Below are positions 1 through 9,551 of a DNA stretch of 64,000 nt, piece after piece. The position numbers and the translations under genes are program-made. This DNA is from Jejuia sp. UBA6058 (GTDB lineage Bacteria; Bacteroidota; Bacteroidia; Flavobacteriales; Flavobacteriaceae). Positions within the stretch are counted from its first letter, which is position 1; the number at the start of each line of letters is the position of its first letter. The notes below the pieces were generated by a model that had not been told where the DNA came from, ran no database searches, and was given only the letters and a program-made list of their open reading frames with translations. The stretch spans positions 186,829-250,828 of the forward strand of contig DIYI01000005.1 in NCBI GenBank assembly GCA_002428965.1, in the 5' to 3' direction.

Positions 1-1
1 G

Positions 2-133
2 TCAGAAGAAGAGCGCATGCGGTTGGATAATGAGTATGCCGAACAATTTAGAGGCAACAACTATTCATTTTGGTATGACATGAAATTAATTTTAAGAACT
101 ATACCAGCATTATTACAAAAAGATACAGTTTAA
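2..133 (+). CDS. C-terminal end of a polyprenyl-phosphate sugar transferase (partial)
   Basis: An open frame enters from the left edge and stops at 131-133, leaving 43 residues. The tail carries the pattern typical of the C-terminus of bacterial sugar transferases (WcaJ/WbaP type): an Arg-Leu-Asp-x-Glu-Tyr stretch, then Ser-Phe-Trp-x-Asp-Met-Lys-x-Ile, then Arg-Thr-Ile-Pro-Ala-Leu. Such enzymes sit in the inner membrane and load the first sugar phosphate onto undecaprenyl phosphate, which is the starting step of Wzy-dependent polysaccharide synthesis. It lies 31 bp before the export gene at 165 on the same strand, which fits that role. The active site is outside the window, so the assignment rests on the tail and the context. 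Confidence 0.72.
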   Translation, partial: SEEERMRLDNEYAEQFRGNNYSFWYDMKLILRTIPALLQKDTV

Positions 134-164
134 ATAAATAAAAAGTAAGAAAGAGAAATTAATT

Positions 165-914
165 ATGCCCTCAACTTTTAAGCTTATAGTATTCATAATT
201 TTAATCATGACGCCTCATTGTATTAAGGCTCAAGAAGGAAATAATCTTGATGAAAGTCTTGGTAGAAATCAGATAGATATTCCACCTCTTCAAGTTGTTA
301 TGGATTCGGTACTTAAACATAACGCTCTAGTACGTTTTAGATCACAGGATATTGAGCTTAAAAAAGAGGCATTGAAGTCTGATAAAATTGACTGGACCAA
401 GAATTTCGGATTTCAAGCAACATCAGTGTATGGAACTTTCAATAATTTCTCTACTAATGTTGACGCCACACAAGATGTGTCTGCTTTTGCAACTACATCT
501 AAACAGTTTAATTATCAACTAGGTGCATATCTCAAAATTCCAATTTTCGACATAATTAATCGAAAAAAGTTAATAAAGTTTGCAACAATTCAAGTTGATG
601 AGGCCAAAACCATGTTAGCACATGAACAGTCTCTAGTGAGACAAGACGTTATCGAGAAATATCAAGATTTACTGTTAAAACAGCGACTACTAAAAATTAA
701 GGCAGAAAATCTTGGTAATGGTAAAGTAAATATGCAAATGGTTGAGAAGGAATTTAGAAATGGTCTTGTTCCGGTTGCAGAATATGTAAGATTGTCAGAT
801 ATGACAATGAGAATCCAAACGGACTACGAGATGGCAATGTCTAACTTTTTAGCTGCTAAACAAGTGTTAGAAGACATGGCAGGTTTTGAATTTGGAGTAA
901 TTAGGTTACAATGA
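165..914 (+). CDS. Short TolC-family outer membrane protein of the polysaccharide locus
   Basis: A 249-residue protein with a signal peptide (residues 1-22, cleavage before Gln23). The mature part is rich in long helices, with a repeated Gln/Leu/Lys pattern at about 150-240 that matches one outer membrane efflux protein (OEP) repeat. Classical TolC proteins have 430-480 residues and two such repeats, so this is about half length. Its stop overlaps the start of the Wzz-like gene (ATGA, 911-914), so the two are translationally coupled. No Wza-type polysaccharide secretin is seen in the window; this protein may form the outer membrane part of export, but that is inferred from position only. Confidence 0.75.
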   Translation: MPSTFKLIVFIILIMTPHCIKAQEGNNLDESLGRNQIDIPPLQVVMDSVLKHNALVRFRSQDIELKKEALKSDKIDWTKNFGFQATSVYGTFNNFSTNVDATQDVSAFATTSKQFNYQLGAYLKIPIFDIINRKKLIKFATIQVDEAKTMLAHEQSLVRQDVIEKYQDLLLKQRLLKIKAENLGNGKVNMQMVEKEFRNGLVPVAEYVRLSDMTMRIQTDYEMAMSNFLAAKQVLEDMAGFEFGVIRLQ

Positions 915-3292
915 AAATAATAGAGTTCATAAGGTTAATACTTAAGCACATAGTCTTACTAGCTGTTGTGCCTGTTTTGCTTGCTATTTTGGTAATTATA
1001 TTGACCATGAATCCTTCTTATGAGTATTCTTCAAAGACGGTGCTCTACACAGGTTTGGCATCAGGGTCCTCAATTGAAATGGATAAGAAATTCAATTACT
1101 TTGCCTCTAATACCGATTTTGATAACCTCATTAATCTCATAAATTCAAGAGAAACACAGGAAGAGGTAGCCATTAGTTTATTGGCACAACATTTAATGTT
1201 GGAAAAGGCAGATCCTAAATATATTTCAGAAAAACATTTCAAAGAATTAAAATCTAAAATACCTGACGATTTATATGATCATGTTGTAACAGGTGGAACC
1301 GGCGAACCAGTTGTGAATGATAGTTCTGAAGATAAAGGAGAAGCCCTTTTTCCTAAAGAAATTAATCAGGCCGATTATGAAAAAACAGTTGAGAATTTAA
1401 AGCGCTTGATGACAAGCAGCAGTACTAATTTTGTTTATGAGTTATTAAACTTTGAAGACCCACATTATTCGCTTAAGGCAATAGCTTCAGTTAAAGTTTT
1501 TAGGATAGGAAAGAGTGATTTATTGGAATTGACATACACTTCTAATGATCCGGGAGTTTGCCAACAAACCCTAGCTATTTACAATAGGGTGTGTATAAAG
1601 GGTTATAAGAGAATTAAAGAAAACGGTTCAGATGCTGTAGTAAAGTATTTTGAGGATCAGTTAGCCATGGCGAGTGAGAAACTAGCAGTCGCAGAAAATA
1701 AGTTGCTAGATTTTAATAAATCTTACAATATCATCAACTACTATGAGCAGAGTAAAGCTGTGGCAATTGTTAAGGAGGAAATGGAAGTTGATTACAACAA
1801 TCGTAAGGCAAAATTAGCAGGAATAGCGGCAGCTACAAAAAAACTAGAAAAAAAGCTTGAAATACAGGAACTTATCCAATTAAAAAATAATGATGTAGTA
1901 GAGAAAAAGAAAGAATTAGGTAATCTTAATTTTGAAATTGCTCTTGCTCAGGCAGAACAGGGAACTGATGAAACCTTAGGAGATTCAGAAAAGATAAGCG
2001 AACTTCAGAAGAAAGCCGAAAGTCTATCAAAAGAGATAAATAAAAGCGTAGATGAACTTTATAGTTATCAAAATACAATTGAAGGACTGCCAGTAAGTAA
2101 AGCTCTACCAGACTGGATAGATAATGTCGTAGAGACAGAAAATCTTAAGGCAGAACTTCAGGTAATGGACAAGCGCAATAAAGATTTTAAGGAGCAATAT
2201 TCTATTTACGCTCCCGCAGGGGCGACTATAAAAAGGTTGGAAAGAGAAATTAACGTTTCCGAACAAGGTTACTTAGAAATTCTACATGGGTTAAATCTGG
2301 CAAAACTTAAAATGCAGGATAGTGAACTATCTGCAAATTTAAAGACTATTGATCCGCCCTTTTTCCCATTATCACCAACTCCTACAAGTAGAAAGGTATT
2401 GATTATCGCAGCAGCCTTTATTGGAATAATATTCACACTAGGCATCTTGCTTGTAATGGAGTATTTCGATGATACTTTAAAAAATATTAAAAAGGCGGCT
2501 AAAATTTTAGAACTTCCAGGTTTAGGCATGTTTCCTAAAATTTTATTGAACCCAAGAGTTAAAGATCCATCGTTCGTAAATCATAGAATAATTGAGATAA
2601 TTACTCAAAATTTACTTCAGTTTATAAGTGCGCAAAAGTCTGATAAGCAACCAAAAACAATCTTATGCTTTAGTACGCAAAAAATGGAAGGTAAATCTGT
2701 TATTGCTGGTAATATTGCAAAAACTCTTAAGGAGAATGGAAAGCGTGTTTTGGTTTTAAATCATACTAATAGCTCACCAAAAGTAATACCAAACCGGAAG
2801 TATTCCCTTCTCAATAAAATCTTTGGCTATAAAGACCCTAGAATAGATTTGGATAACCCAATGTTGGCAGACGCATCATCTTATCTTGAAGATGATGAGT
2901 ATTTTACTTATGAGATTAATAACTATTTCTACAAGGCTAAAACTTACAAAGATATTTTAAAATATAACAAAATTGATTTAGAGGTAGATCCAGATTTTGT
3001 AATAATTGAGTTGCCGGCTATTATATTTACTAATTACCCTGCTGAACTATTTACGCAGTCGGATTTAGACCTTTTAATATGTAGATCGAATAGGTTATGG
3101 TCTGAATCTGATAAAACGGCATTAGAAAATTTACTTCCATTGGCGGGCTCTAAAATGAATTTTGTATTAAATGGTGTAGAGCTTAAAGAGATTGAATCCA
3201 TGTTGGGCGACTTACCAAAAAAGAGAAGTAAGTTTAGAAAGAAACTAAAGTCTGTATTCAGGTTTCAATTTTTTAACAAAAACCAGATTTAG
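911..3292 (+). CDS. Wzz/Wzc-type polysaccharide co-polymerase with degenerate BY-kinase domain
   Basis: A 793-residue inner membrane protein. TM1 is at about 10-30, a long periplasmic coiled-coil region at about 230-470, the Pro-rich Wzz signature just before TM2 (about 480-517), and a cytoplasmic P-loop domain follows. These proteins control chain length and couple synthesis to export. In bacterial tyrosine kinases the P-loop domain needs Walker A, an A-prime motif with Asp and a Walker B ending in Asp. Here Walker A keeps GKS (about 590-600), but A-prime reads VLVLNH with no Asp (about 611-620), and Walker B reads IIEL, with Glu in place of Asp (about 697-701). The usual C-terminal Tyr cluster is absent; the tail is Lys/Arg/Phe-rich. 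A pseudokinase is therefore likely. Confidence 0.85.
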   Translation: MKIIEFIRLILKHIVLLAVVPVLLAILVIILTMNPSYEYSSKTVLYTGLASGSSIEMDKKFNYFASNTDFDNLINLINSRETQEEVAISLLAQHLMLEKADPKYISEKHFKELKSKIPDDLYDHVVTGGTGEPVVNDSSEDKGEALFPKEINQADYEKTVENLKRLMTSSSTNFVYELLNFEDPHYSLKAIASVKVFRIGKSDLLELTYTSNDPGVCQQTLAIYNRVCIKGYKRIKENGSDAVVKYFEDQLAMASEKLAVAENKLLDFNKSYNIINYYEQSKAVAIVKEEMEVDYNNRKAKLAGIAAATKKLEKKLEIQELIQLKNNDVVEKKKELGNLNFEIALAQAEQGTDETLGDSEKISELQKKAESLSKEINKSVDELYSYQNTIEGLPVSKALPDWIDNVVETENLKAELQVMDKRNKDFKEQYSIYAPAGATIKRLEREINVSEQGYLEILHGLNLAKLKMQDSELSANLKTIDPPFFPLSPTPTSRKVLIIAAAFIGIIFTLGILLVMEYFDDTLKNIKKAAKILELPGLGMFPKILLNPRVKDPSFVNHRIIEIITQNLLQFISAQKSDKQPKTILCFSTQKMEGKSVIAGNIAKTLKENGKRVLVLNHTNSSPKVIPNRKYSLLNKIFGYKDPRIDLDNPMLADASSYLEDDEYFTYEINNYFYKAKTYKDILKYNKIDLEVDPDFVIIELPAIIFTNYPAELFTQSDLDLLICRSNRLWSESDKTALENLLPLAGSKMNFVLNGVELKEIESMLGDLPKKRSKFRKKLKSVFRFQFFNKNQI

Positions 3293-3300
3293 ATAATACC

Positions 3301-4683
3301 ATGGATAAATTTAAAAAAATATTGAAAGAAGATAACTTCTTGTCCTTGGCTGGAAATGCAATAATTGCGGTTTTAGGAATATCAGGTTTTGCCTTATTAG
3401 CAAGAAGTTTGTCTTTGGAGGTTTTTGGAGAATGGGTATTGTTTATTACAGCCGGAGCTTTTGTAGAAATGTTTAGATTCGGCATTACAAATACAGGTCT
3501 TATTAGATATCTTTCAGGGGCTGATTCGTCATCTAGATATCAGTTAATCGGCTCAAATGCATTAATTAGTCTAGGAGCCACGGTTGGAGTGGCTATTTTA
3601 TTGCTAGGTTGTAATTTCTTTTTCAAAGACGCTATTGCAGATTCTGGATATAGATTGTTTTTTATTTGGTATCCTTTAATGGCATTTTTAAACTTACCTT
3701 GGAACAATGCACTTGTTGTATTGCAGGCAGACCGAGAATATGGTAAAATTTTAATACTGAAGTCAATCAATAGTGGAGTCTTCTTCTTGGTTGTTTTAGT
3801 GAACTTCCTTTTTTTAGAATTAACCTTAAACCAATTAGTAATTGCTTTATTAGTTGTAAATGCACTAACATCCATAATTAGTTTATTACTGGGATGGGAT
3901 GGTGTTAACCATATCACTAAGGCAAGCAAGGAAACGAATAAGACTTTATTAAATTTTGGTAAGTATACCACATTTACTCTTATAGGAACCAACTTACTGC
4001 GTAGTGCTGATACATTTATAATTAGTTTAAGTCCTTTAGGCAATGCTGCAGTAGCCCTTTATAGTATTCCACTAAAATTGACAGAGTTACAACAAATACC
4101 ATTAAGGAGTTTTGTGGCTACGGCATTTCCAAAAATGTCTAAGGCAAGTGTTCAAGGCAAGATTGATGAGGTAAAAGAACTATTCTATACTTATTCTGGA
4201 GCTTTGACCTATTTATTCGTTGCATTAAGTCTGTTCACATTCGTATTCGCTGAATTTCTGGTTTTGATTCTTTCAGGAGAACAATATTTAAGTGTAGATC
4301 CTGAAACTGGGTTAAATGTGGTAACTATAGTAAGAATTTTTTCTATTTATGGCTTGTTACTACCTATTGATAGAATGACAGGAATAGGATTAGATAGTAT
4401 TAATAAACCTAATGTAAATGCCCTTAAAGTATTGTTAATGGTTGTAGCCAACGTAGTAGGAGATATTGTCGCCATTTTTGTTTTTAAATCTTTAGTCCTT
4501 GTTGCCATTGCTTCAATTGCATTTACCATTGTTGGGATTTGGTTGGGTATGTATTTTTTAGATAAGGAATTAACCTTGTCGTATAAAGACATTTTTAGAA
4601 AGGGCATTGACTTTTACAGAGATATGTTTTACAAAGCCACAGGAGGCAAACAAAATAGTTACGCTAAAGTAAATAGAAGTTAG
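3301..4683 (+). CDS. Wzx-type oligosaccharide flippase (MOP superfamily)
   Basis: A 460-residue polytopic membrane protein with about 12 hydrophobic segments spread over its length, the pattern of the polysaccharide transporter branch of the MOP superfamily. The N-terminal helix pair (from about residue 15) with a Phe-Gly-Glu-Trp turn near 40 is typical. The predicted role is moving lipid-linked repeat units from the inner to the outer face of the cytoplasmic membrane. It sits 8 bp after the Wzz-like gene and 4 bp before the Wzy-like gene, as expected for an assembly operon. Substrate specificity cannot be read from the sequence. Confidence 0.85.
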   Translation: MDKFKKILKEDNFLSLAGNAIIAVLGISGFALLARSLSLEVFGEWVLFITAGAFVEMFRFGITNTGLIRYLSGADSSSRYQLIGSNALISLGATVGVAILLLGCNFFFKDAIADSGYRLFFIWYPLMAFLNLPWNNALVVLQADREYGKILILKSINSGVFFLVVLVNFLFLELTLNQLVIALLVVNALTSIISLLLGWDGVNHITKASKETNKTLLNFGKYTTFTLIGTNLLRSADTFIISLSPLGNAAVALYSIPLKLTELQQIPLRSFVATAFPKMSKASVQGKIDEVKELFYTYSGALTYLFVALSLFTFVFAEFLVLILSGEQYLSVDPETGLNVVTIVRIFSIYGLLLPIDRMTGIGLDSINKPNVNALKVLLMVVANVVGDIVAIFVFKSLVLVAIASIAFTIVGIWLGMYFLDKELTLSYKDIFRKGIDFYRDMFYKATGGKQNSYAKVNRS

Positions 4684-4687
4684 ATTG

Positions 4688-6187
4688 ATGGATTATACAA
4701 CTAAAATAAACCCATTTGACAAATTATCAGGTTCTTCAAAATTGTTGAACCCAAAGACACTATTGTTGTTAATAGGATCTGTTATTTTAATAGGCTTAAT
4801 TCTTGCAAAAATGAAAGTAGTAGGAGTAGGCCTTTTGCTAGCTTTATTTTTTGGGAGTGTATACTTTTTTCTATTATTTAAACATCCTATTATCGGCTTA
4901 TTTACAGCGGTGGCCTTTAATTTTACTTTATTGGGTATTGGTAGATACGTGACTGGTTTACCCTTAGGTTTTGGTATTGATGGTATTTTTATTCTTACCT
5001 ATTTAGCCTTGTTTTTTAATAGATTTAAAGAGCGGGTAGATTGGACTCCGGCAAAAAAGGATATAACCGTTTTAGCAGGCGCTTGGTTAATGTATTGTAT
5101 TTTTCAAATTGTAAATCCAGAAGCGCAAAGTTTCGCAGCTTGGGTTTCGGGCAGAGGAATTGGTTTCTATTTTTTCTTCTTGATTCCATTAGCCCTACTG
5201 TTGATTGATACCCGAAAAAAACTGGATTATTTTCTTTATGTATGGGGTGCATTTTCTGTTTTAGCTACTCTAAAAGGAATGATGCAACTTTTTATTGGTG
5301 TAGATGCCGCTGAACAAGCATGGTTGGACGGAGGAGGTGCAGAAACGCATTTGTTATTCGGTAAATTAAGAATATTCTCTTTCTTTAGTGATGCTGGTCA
5401 GTTTGGAGCAAATCAAGGTTATACAGGAGTTGTTTTCTTAATATACTCTTTAACCAAAAAGCGATTAGAAAAAGTAATATTTATTAGCATAGGTTTACTA
5501 GGTTTTTATGGTATGATGATATCAGGGACTAGAGGTGCAATTAGTGTTCCAGCTGTTGGTATGATGACCTATTTTATCCTAAGCAAAAATGTTAAAATAC
5601 TCGGTGTAGGTGTAATTGGATTAATAGCCATGTTCATCTTTTTTAAGTATACAACCATTGGAAACGGTAATGATCAAATACGGAGAATGCGTGGTGCATT
5701 CGATCCTAATAATAAATCCCTACAAGTTAGGTTAGAAAACCAGAGAATATTAAAAGGCTACCTTGCTTCTAGACCTTTTGGCGGCGGTATAGGTCATGGC
5801 GGTGTTAAAGCGCAGCGATTTTTGCCCAATGCATTCTTGTCTCAAATAGCTACTGATAGTTGGTATGTTTTAATCTGGGTAGAACAGGGTATTATTGGTT
5901 TAATGTTCCATTTGTTCATTCTTTTCTACGTCCTCGGTAAGGCTTCTTACAAGGTCATGTTCAAGATAAGAGATCCAATAATAAAGTTACGAGTAGGAGC
6001 TCTAATATCTGGTATGGCAGGAGTAATGATGGCATCCTATGGGAACGCAATTTTAGGAGGTATGCCAACAGCTCTGTTAATTTATACATCAATGGCAATT
6101 ATGTCTAATGTAGAGATGTTTGATAGCCCTCTTATTGAAGAAGATCAAAATAAAAGCGATAAACATAATGAATTACTAGCAACATAG
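4688..6187 (+). CDS. O-antigen ligase/polymerase family membrane protein (Wzy-like)
   Basis: A 499-residue protein with 10 or more membrane segments and a large extracytoplasmic loop in the second half, the layout of the Wzy/WaaL/RfaL family. The loop around residues 330-400 holds an Arg-rich stretch and a Gly-rich GGGIGHGG motif before the next helices, as in many O-antigen ligase domain proteins. It probably polymerises the repeat units flipped by the preceding gene; ligase and polymerase cannot be told apart by eye. The ATG at 4688 is preferred over the TTG one codon upstream. Confidence 0.8.
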   Translation: MDYTTKINPFDKLSGSSKLLNPKTLLLLIGSVILIGLILAKMKVVGVGLLLALFFGSVYFFLLFKHPIIGLFTAVAFNFTLLGIGRYVTGLPLGFGIDGIFILTYLALFFNRFKERVDWTPAKKDITVLAGAWLMYCIFQIVNPEAQSFAAWVSGRGIGFYFFFLIPLALLLIDTRKKLDYFLYVWGAFSVLATLKGMMQLFIGVDAAEQAWLDGGGAETHLLFGKLRIFSFFSDAGQFGANQGYTGVVFLIYSLTKKRLEKVIFISIGLLGFYGMMISGTRGAISVPAVGMMTYFILSKNVKILGVGVIGLIAMFIFFKYTTIGNGNDQIRRMRGAFDPNNKSLQVRLENQRILKGYLASRPFGGGIGHGGVKAQRFLPNAFLSQIATDSWYVLIWVEQGIIGLMFHLFILFYVLGKASYKVMFKIRDPIIKLRVGALISGMAGVMMASYGNAILGGMPTALLIYTSMAIMSNVEMFDSPLIEEDQNKSDKHNELLAT

Positions 6188-6230
6188 TTTTGCAAGATAA
6201 CCCAAATCATTAACCACAAAACTTAACAAT

Positions 6231-7187
6231 ATGAACTATAGAAATATTAAAGATTTAAACAATACAATACTAAGGGAGTTGCATATACTGCCTAGAGATT
6301 TTGATCTTGTAGTTGGCATTCCAAGAAGCGGTATGCTTCCGGCAAATATTTTAGCACTTTATTTAAATAAACCTTATACAGATATTGATTCGTTTATGAA
6401 TGGTCATATTTATAAGGCAGGAGCAAGGAGTCAGTTTTTTGATGAATCAGATTATAAAAAAATTCTTGTAGTTGATGATAGTATTGCTTCTGGTTCTGCC
6501 ATGAAAGAGTGCAAGGAAAAACTAAAGCATCTTGAGGATAAGTTTGATTTAAATTACTGTGCAATTTATGTTATTCCAGGTAAGGAAAAAATGGTTGACT
6601 ATTATTTTGAACATGTGCCTCTACCAAGATATTTTCAATGGAATATTTTAAATCATACAAGTTTAGAAAAGGCCTGTTTTGACATTGATGGTGTTTTATG
6701 TGCTGATCCTACAGAGGAACAAAATGATGACGGTGAAAAGTACATCGATTTCATTTTGAATGCACCACCATTATTTGTTCCTGGAGCAAAAATTGGAACT
6801 ATAGTAACATCGCGTCTAGAAAAATATAGAAAAGAAACCGAAAAGTGGCTGGACGCCAACAATATTAGGTACAACGATTTGATTATGCTTGATTTACCGA
6901 ATAAAGAAGCTCGCCAACGCCTGAACAATCATGGAGGTCATAAGGCCAAGGCATATATGTCTAAACCCTATGTGCTGTTTATAGAGAGTGAACTATCTCA
7001 AGCTATTGAAATTAACAGAATTTCAAAAAAGCCAGTATTGTGTACTGCAAATTTTGAAATGATTTTTGAAGCAGAATCTTTTATGTATAACCTAAAAAGC
7101 GGTAAGCATTTGCCATTTTTAAGGGAGTTTGCTCTTAAAATTAGAAATAAAGCAAGGCAACTCAAGCACTCCCATTCATATGGATAA
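6231..7187 (+). CDS. Phosphoribosyltransferase-like / HAD-like fusion protein
   Basis: A 318-residue soluble protein with two recognisable parts. Residues 1-140 look like a type I phosphoribosyltransferase: VGIPRSGM at 28-35 and the PRPP loop VVDDSIASGSA at 80-90, with its paired Asp residues. Residues 145-300 begin with FDIDGV (150-155), which matches HAD motif I with Asp151 and Asp153. A second HAD-like stretch (IVTSRLEKYR) follows, and the acidic residues of later motifs are less clear. The gene sits between the polymerase and a glycosyltransferase. PRTase-HAD fusions of unknown function are known near capsule genes. Making or trimming a nucleotide or sugar-phosphate precursor is a guess, not shown. 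Confidence 0.65.
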   Translation: MNYRNIKDLNNTILRELHILPRDFDLVVGIPRSGMLPANILALYLNKPYTDIDSFMNGHIYKAGARSQFFDESDYKKILVVDDSIASGSAMKECKEKLKHLEDKFDLNYCAIYVIPGKEKMVDYYFEHVPLPRYFQWNILNHTSLEKACFDIDGVLCADPTEEQNDDGEKYIDFILNAPPLFVPGAKIGTIVTSRLEKYRKETEKWLDANNIRYNDLIMLDLPNKEARQRLNNHGGHKAKAYMSKPYVLFIESELSQAIEINRISKKPVLCTANFEMIFEAESFMYNLKSGKHLPFLREFALKIRNKARQLKHSHSYG

Positions 7188-7252
7188 AGAGCAACTGCGT
7201 TTGCCATAAACAGATGTCCCCAAATTTATTAACCTAAACCTATGTATCTGCT

Positions 7253-8446
7253 ATGTTAGTATTAAATAATATTCAAATAGTCCTATTAATTCTTTTAGGA
7301 TTACCAACGTTATATATTTTGGTTTTCTCAATAGCAAGTCTTTTTTATAAACAAAAGGCATATTCTGAGAGCCCTAGATTGAAGAAAATAGCGGTACTTA
7401 TCCCTGGTTATAAGGAAGACGCTGTTATTGTTGATGTTGCTAAGTCTGCATTACAGCAGGAATACCCGCCATCTTTATTTGATGTGATTGTTATTGCCGA
7501 CTCTTTTCAAAAGAATACATTAGAGAGGTTAAACCTTTTACCAATTAAAGTTGTAGAGGTAAGTTTTGATAAGAGTACAAAATCTAAGGCTTTAAATAAA
7601 GCCATGGAGCAACTAGATAGTGCTTATGACATTGCTGTAGTATTAGATGCTGATAACGTTATGGAACGTGACTTTTTAGTAAAGACAAATGCAGCTTTTG
7701 AAGATGATATTATTGCGGTTCAAGGACATAGAACAGCTAAAAATATAAATAATTCTTGGGCAATTTTAGACGCTGTTAGCGAAGAAATAAATAATAGTAT
7801 ATTCAGAAGAGGACATAGGGTTTTAAACCTGTCCTCAGCTATAATAGGCTCAGGGATGGCGTTCAAATACGACTATTTTAAAAACTTGATGTCTACCGTA
7901 ACTGCAGTAGGTGGATTTGACAAGGAGATTGAGTTAAAAATGCTTAAAGCTGGAAAAACCATTGCATATCTCGAGGATGCTGTAGTTTATGATGAAAAGG
8001 TGCAAAAAGCAGAGGTATTTGGTAACCAACGAAGAAGATGGCTGTCTGCACAATTTCATTACTTCAGAAAGGACATCTTAAGCGCAATTAGAGATCTCTT
8101 CTCTAATGGTAATTTGGATTATTTTGATAAAGCAATTCAATTTATCCAACCTCCGAGAATATTGTTACTAGGTGCTGTAATTTTATGTGCGATAGGATTT
8201 GTTATCACAAATCATTTATTGCAGAATAACTTTAATTATTCCCTAAGTTGGATAGTCTTGACCATTGCCTGTGTATTGGCATTTGTTTGCGCAATACCTA
8301 AGTCTTTCTACAATAAAAACATGCTTATAGCTCTATGTAGTTTACCCAAAGGTATGTTTATGATGCTTTTATCATTGTTAAGAATAAAAGGAGCAAATAA
8401 AACTTTTATTCATACACAGCATACAACCGTAACCAAAAGTAATTAA
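7253..8446 (+). CDS. Membrane glycosyltransferase family 2
   Basis: A 397-residue protein with an N-terminal membrane segment (about 8-31), a GT-A catalytic domain and two or three C-terminal membrane segments (about 300-385). The catalytic part shows the family 2 start LIPGYKE (49-55), the metal-binding LDAD (131-134) and the QRRRW motif near 260. The Q-x-x-R-W signature is typical of processive or membrane-linked enzymes of this family. It likely adds one sugar of the repeat unit on the cytoplasmic face of the membrane. Donor and acceptor are not readable. Confidence 0.83.
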   Translation: MLVLNNIQIVLLILLGLPTLYILVFSIASLFYKQKAYSESPRLKKIAVLIPGYKEDAVIVDVAKSALQQEYPPSLFDVIVIADSFQKNTLERLNLLPIKVVEVSFDKSTKSKALNKAMEQLDSAYDIAVVLDADNVMERDFLVKTNAAFEDDIIAVQGHRTAKNINNSWAILDAVSEEINNSIFRRGHRVLNLSSAIIGSGMAFKYDYFKNLMSTVTAVGGFDKEIELKMLKAGKTIAYLEDAVVYDEKVQKAEVFGNQRRRWLSAQFHYFRKDILSAIRDLFSNGNLDYFDKAIQFIQPPRILLLGAVILCAIGFVITNHLLQNNFNYSLSWIVLTIACVLAFVCAIPKSFYNKNMLIALCSLPKGMFMMLLSLLRIKGANKTFIHTQHTTVTKSN

Positions 8447-8465
8447 CCCCAAATAACTAAAGAAG

Positions 8466-9521
8466 ATGAAAAAAAAGAGATTAGAGAAGTTAGAGGCTAT
8501 AAGAGGTTTTGCAGCCTTGTACGTCGTTCTGTTTCATACGTTACCTCAAAAAATAGAGTTGTTTGGTATTAATGTGGGACTTTTATTCAGATTTGGTCCA
8601 GAGGCTGTTATTGTATTTTTTGTGCTTAGTGGTTTCGTAATTCGTTATACCTGGGAAAGGTCTAAAGACAAATCATTTAAATACTATTTCGTTAGGCGTT
8701 TTGTGCGCTTATATGTGCCTTTGTTTTTTATTTTCTTAATGGGCTATCTTATAAAATGTTATGTGGATGGTTCTTTGGTAAACCCCGATTGGCCAAATTT
8801 ATTAGGTAATATCTTTATGCTACAGGATGTTATCTCACAAAAACCAAATGTAATTGCTGCAGCTTACATGGGTAATGGCGTGCTTTGGTCTTTATCATAT
8901 GAGTGGTGGTTCTATATGTTGTTTTTTGTTTTGGCTAAGTATATTCCAGGAGATAAATTAAAAAAATGGGTTAATATTTTAGTAATTGTTGCTGCGGCGT
9001 CATATTTGGTATATCCATTTACAGTTAACCGACTAGCCATGTATTTTGCTATCTGGTGGATTGGTGTAAACTTTGCAGATATCTACTTGAACAAGCAATC
9101 TTTTACATTTAAAAATATATTACCCTATAGCTATGTTCTAGGAGCAATCACTCTGATATTGGGTGTAAACTTATATCTAAATTTTTCGTATACAAAAATA
9201 TATTCTTATCCATTGGTGGCTTATCCGTTTGTGGAATTAAGGCATTTTGTTTTTGCCATCATTGTTATGTTCGGCTCGGTTATTTGGCATAATTTAAAAT
9301 GGTTTGGCTTTGATGCTATTTTTGGAGTATTTAAATATTTGGCCCCTTCATCCTATGTTATCTATATATCCCATCATTATTTGGTGGTTGAAGCAACCTA
9401 TCTCAATTTTATTCCTAATAAAGTTGTAGAGTATGGTCTTTACATAGTGATCATGATACTTTTTTCTTATTTACTTGAGGTTGTTATTTATAATAGGATT
9501 AGAAAAGTTTTAATAAGGTAA
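8466..9521 (+). CDS. Acyltransferase family 3 membrane protein
   Basis: A 351-residue protein with about ten membrane segments. It opens with the acyltransferase 3 signature: LEAIRGFAALYVVLFH at about 8-23, including the Arg-Gly and the helix-1 His, followed by FFVLSGFVI near 52 and an Arg-Phe-x-Arg-Leu stretch near 75. These enzymes O-acylate sugars of surface polysaccharides, usually with acetyl groups, on the membrane. Position between glycosyltransferase genes supports a role in decorating the polymer. The modified sugar is unknown. Confidence 0.85.
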   Translation: MKKKRLEKLEAIRGFAALYVVLFHTLPQKIELFGINVGLLFRFGPEAVIVFFVLSGFVIRYTWERSKDKSFKYYFVRRFVRLYVPLFFIFLMGYLIKCYVDGSLVNPDWPNLLGNIFMLQDVISQKPNVIAAAYMGNGVLWSLSYEWWFYMLFFVLAKYIPGDKLKKWVNILVIVAAASYLVYPFTVNRLAMYFAIWWIGVNFADIYLNKQSFTFKNILPYSYVLGAITLILGVNLYLNFSYTKIYSYPLVAYPFVELRHFVFAIIVMFGSVIWHNLKWFGFDAIFGVFKYLAPSSYVIYISHHYLVVEATYLNFIPNKVVEYGLYIVIMILFSYLLEVVIYNRIRKVLIR

Positions 9522-9551
9522 TAGAGATTGTATAATCCAAATTCTTGAATT

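Noticed and set aside
3540..4043. 167-residue frame opposite the flippase gene
   Set aside because: It is the mirror of a membrane protein gene; the plus-strand frame has the clear family pattern and operon spacing.
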